From Ahrensia sp. (GTDB taxonomy: Bacteria; Pseudomonadota; Alphaproteobacteria; Rhizobiales; Rhizobiaceae): 5,303 nucleotides of DNA. Positions 4,829-5,303 of the stretch are shown one piece after another. The DNA is taken from the NCBI GenBank assembly GCA_003233475.1, contig QILU01000046.1, positions 1 to 5,303 of the forward strand, read 5' to 3'. The number at the start of each line of letters is the position of its first letter. Positions within the stretch are counted from its first letter, which is position 1. The notes beneath the pieces are model-generated. The model did no database searches, was not told the DNA's origin, and was given only the letters and a program-made list of their open reading frames with translations. A program made the position numbers and the translations under genes.

Positions 4829-5303
4829 TCAATAAAGCGTCTTGGCCTGGCGTTCCTGTAGAGCTGCATCGTAATCATCTCCGTCAAAAGACTTGATGAC
4901 CGACTTTATCAACTGCCCGGATCCACTTGCGATTCAATATCCCAGAATTTTGCACGCTTCAGGGCGCGGGCGCACTGGAAATACATGGTGTCAATTTCTA
5001 CTGATATGACCGAGCGGGGCAATTTTCCGTTCATGGCGAAACTTTCCAGCAATTCTGGGTCTATCGATATATGGGCGCGCCCGTTTATTCGCAGGGTCTC
5101 GTTCCAGCCGGGGATAAAAAACAGCAGGCCAACACGATTGTCTTCAATAACGTTTCGCAGCGTATCAACCCGGTTGTTGCCGCGCCTGTCAGCGAATGCA
5201 ATTGTTTTATCATCAAGAATATGCACGCAGCCCGGCCCATCACCGCGCGGTGAACAGTCCATACCTTCGGCCCCTGAAGTGGCAATGGCAAACAAAGGCG
5301 CTG
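4829..5303 (-). pseudogene. Pyridoxamine-5'-phosphate-oxidase-family FMN-binding protein, 5' partial and frameshifted
   Basis: The frame enters from the right edge (codons APLFAIATSGAEGMDCSPRG onward; no start in the window). It shows the signature of the PPOX-class 'probable FMN-dependent enzyme' group: CSPRGDGPG, DDKTIAFADRRGNNRVDTLR, VGLLFFIPG and LRINGRAHI, followed by an FQCARALKRAKFW block. These are split-barrel flavoproteins of mostly unknown substrate. The frame stops at 4911-4909 after SQVDPGS. The neighbouring frame continues with QLIKSVIKSFDGDD, then YDAALQERQAKTLY, and stops at 4831-4829. That reads like the family's normal C-terminus. One missing base in the CCC run at 4916-4918 (GGG on the coding strand) explains it. 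It may be a real mutation or a sequence error; if an error, this is an intact gene. It is convergent with the small hypothetical gene. Confidence 0.8.

Noticed and set aside
4909..4920. Programmed -1 ribosomal frameshift in the PPOX-family gene
   Set aside because: No X XXY YYZ slippery heptamer or clear downstream pseudoknot is visible. A one-base deletion in a G run is simpler.

Overview
The window looks like a chromosomal segment of a moderately GC-rich proteobacterium, most likely an alphaproteobacterium. That placement is an inference from gene content and protein style: a UxaA-family dehydratase, a UgpC/MalK-type ABC ATPase tail, an LpsL-like UDP-glucuronate 4-epimerase, a solo Lrp/AsnC ligand-binding protein and a pyridoxamine-phosphate-oxidase-like protein. 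No species can be named.

Left part (1-817) is a scar. It begins with the last 42 codons of a UxaA-family sugar-acid dehydratase on the + strand. Facing it on the - strand is the N-terminal third of a Rossmann motif region from a short-chain dehydrogenase (SDR), cut off after about 32 residues. The SDR start overlaps, as ATGA, the stop of a short tail that resembles the C-terminus of a sugar ABC transporter ATPase. That tail is fused in frame to a decayed IS1182-like transposase with an internal deletion and no N-terminus. Between the IS remnant and an intact tRNA-Ser(GCU) gene (818-907, -) lie about 115-120 bp imperfect tandem repeats. Each carries a degenerate copy of the tRNA 3' end (T-loop plus CCGCCA), an arrangement reminiscent of the E. 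coli tyrT/rtT repeats.

Middle part (963-4353) is healthy coding sequence. A UDP-glucuronate 4-epimerase gene runs on the - strand from a GTG start with a clear AGGAG ribosome binding site. Across a divergent intergenic region of about 185 bp, a three-gene + strand cluster follows: a 78-residue stand-alone Lrp/AsnC ligand-binding (RAM) protein, a HAD-family phosphatase of the phosphoglycolate-phosphatase type, and acetate kinase (ackA). The last two are separated by only 2 bp, so they are probably one transcription unit. It is plausible that the RAM protein senses a metabolite linked to acetyl-phosphate/acetate or C2 metabolism, but nothing in the sequence proves it.

Right part (4354-5303) has an AT-rich stretch with one small unrecognised ORF, then the 3' part of a convergent FMN-binding pyridoxamine-5'-phosphate-oxidase-family gene. 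This gene runs off the right edge and carries an apparent one-base deletion near its 3' end. I do not see a clearly new defence or mobile system. The most unusual structure is the tRNA-tail tandem repeat array next to tRNA-Ser.
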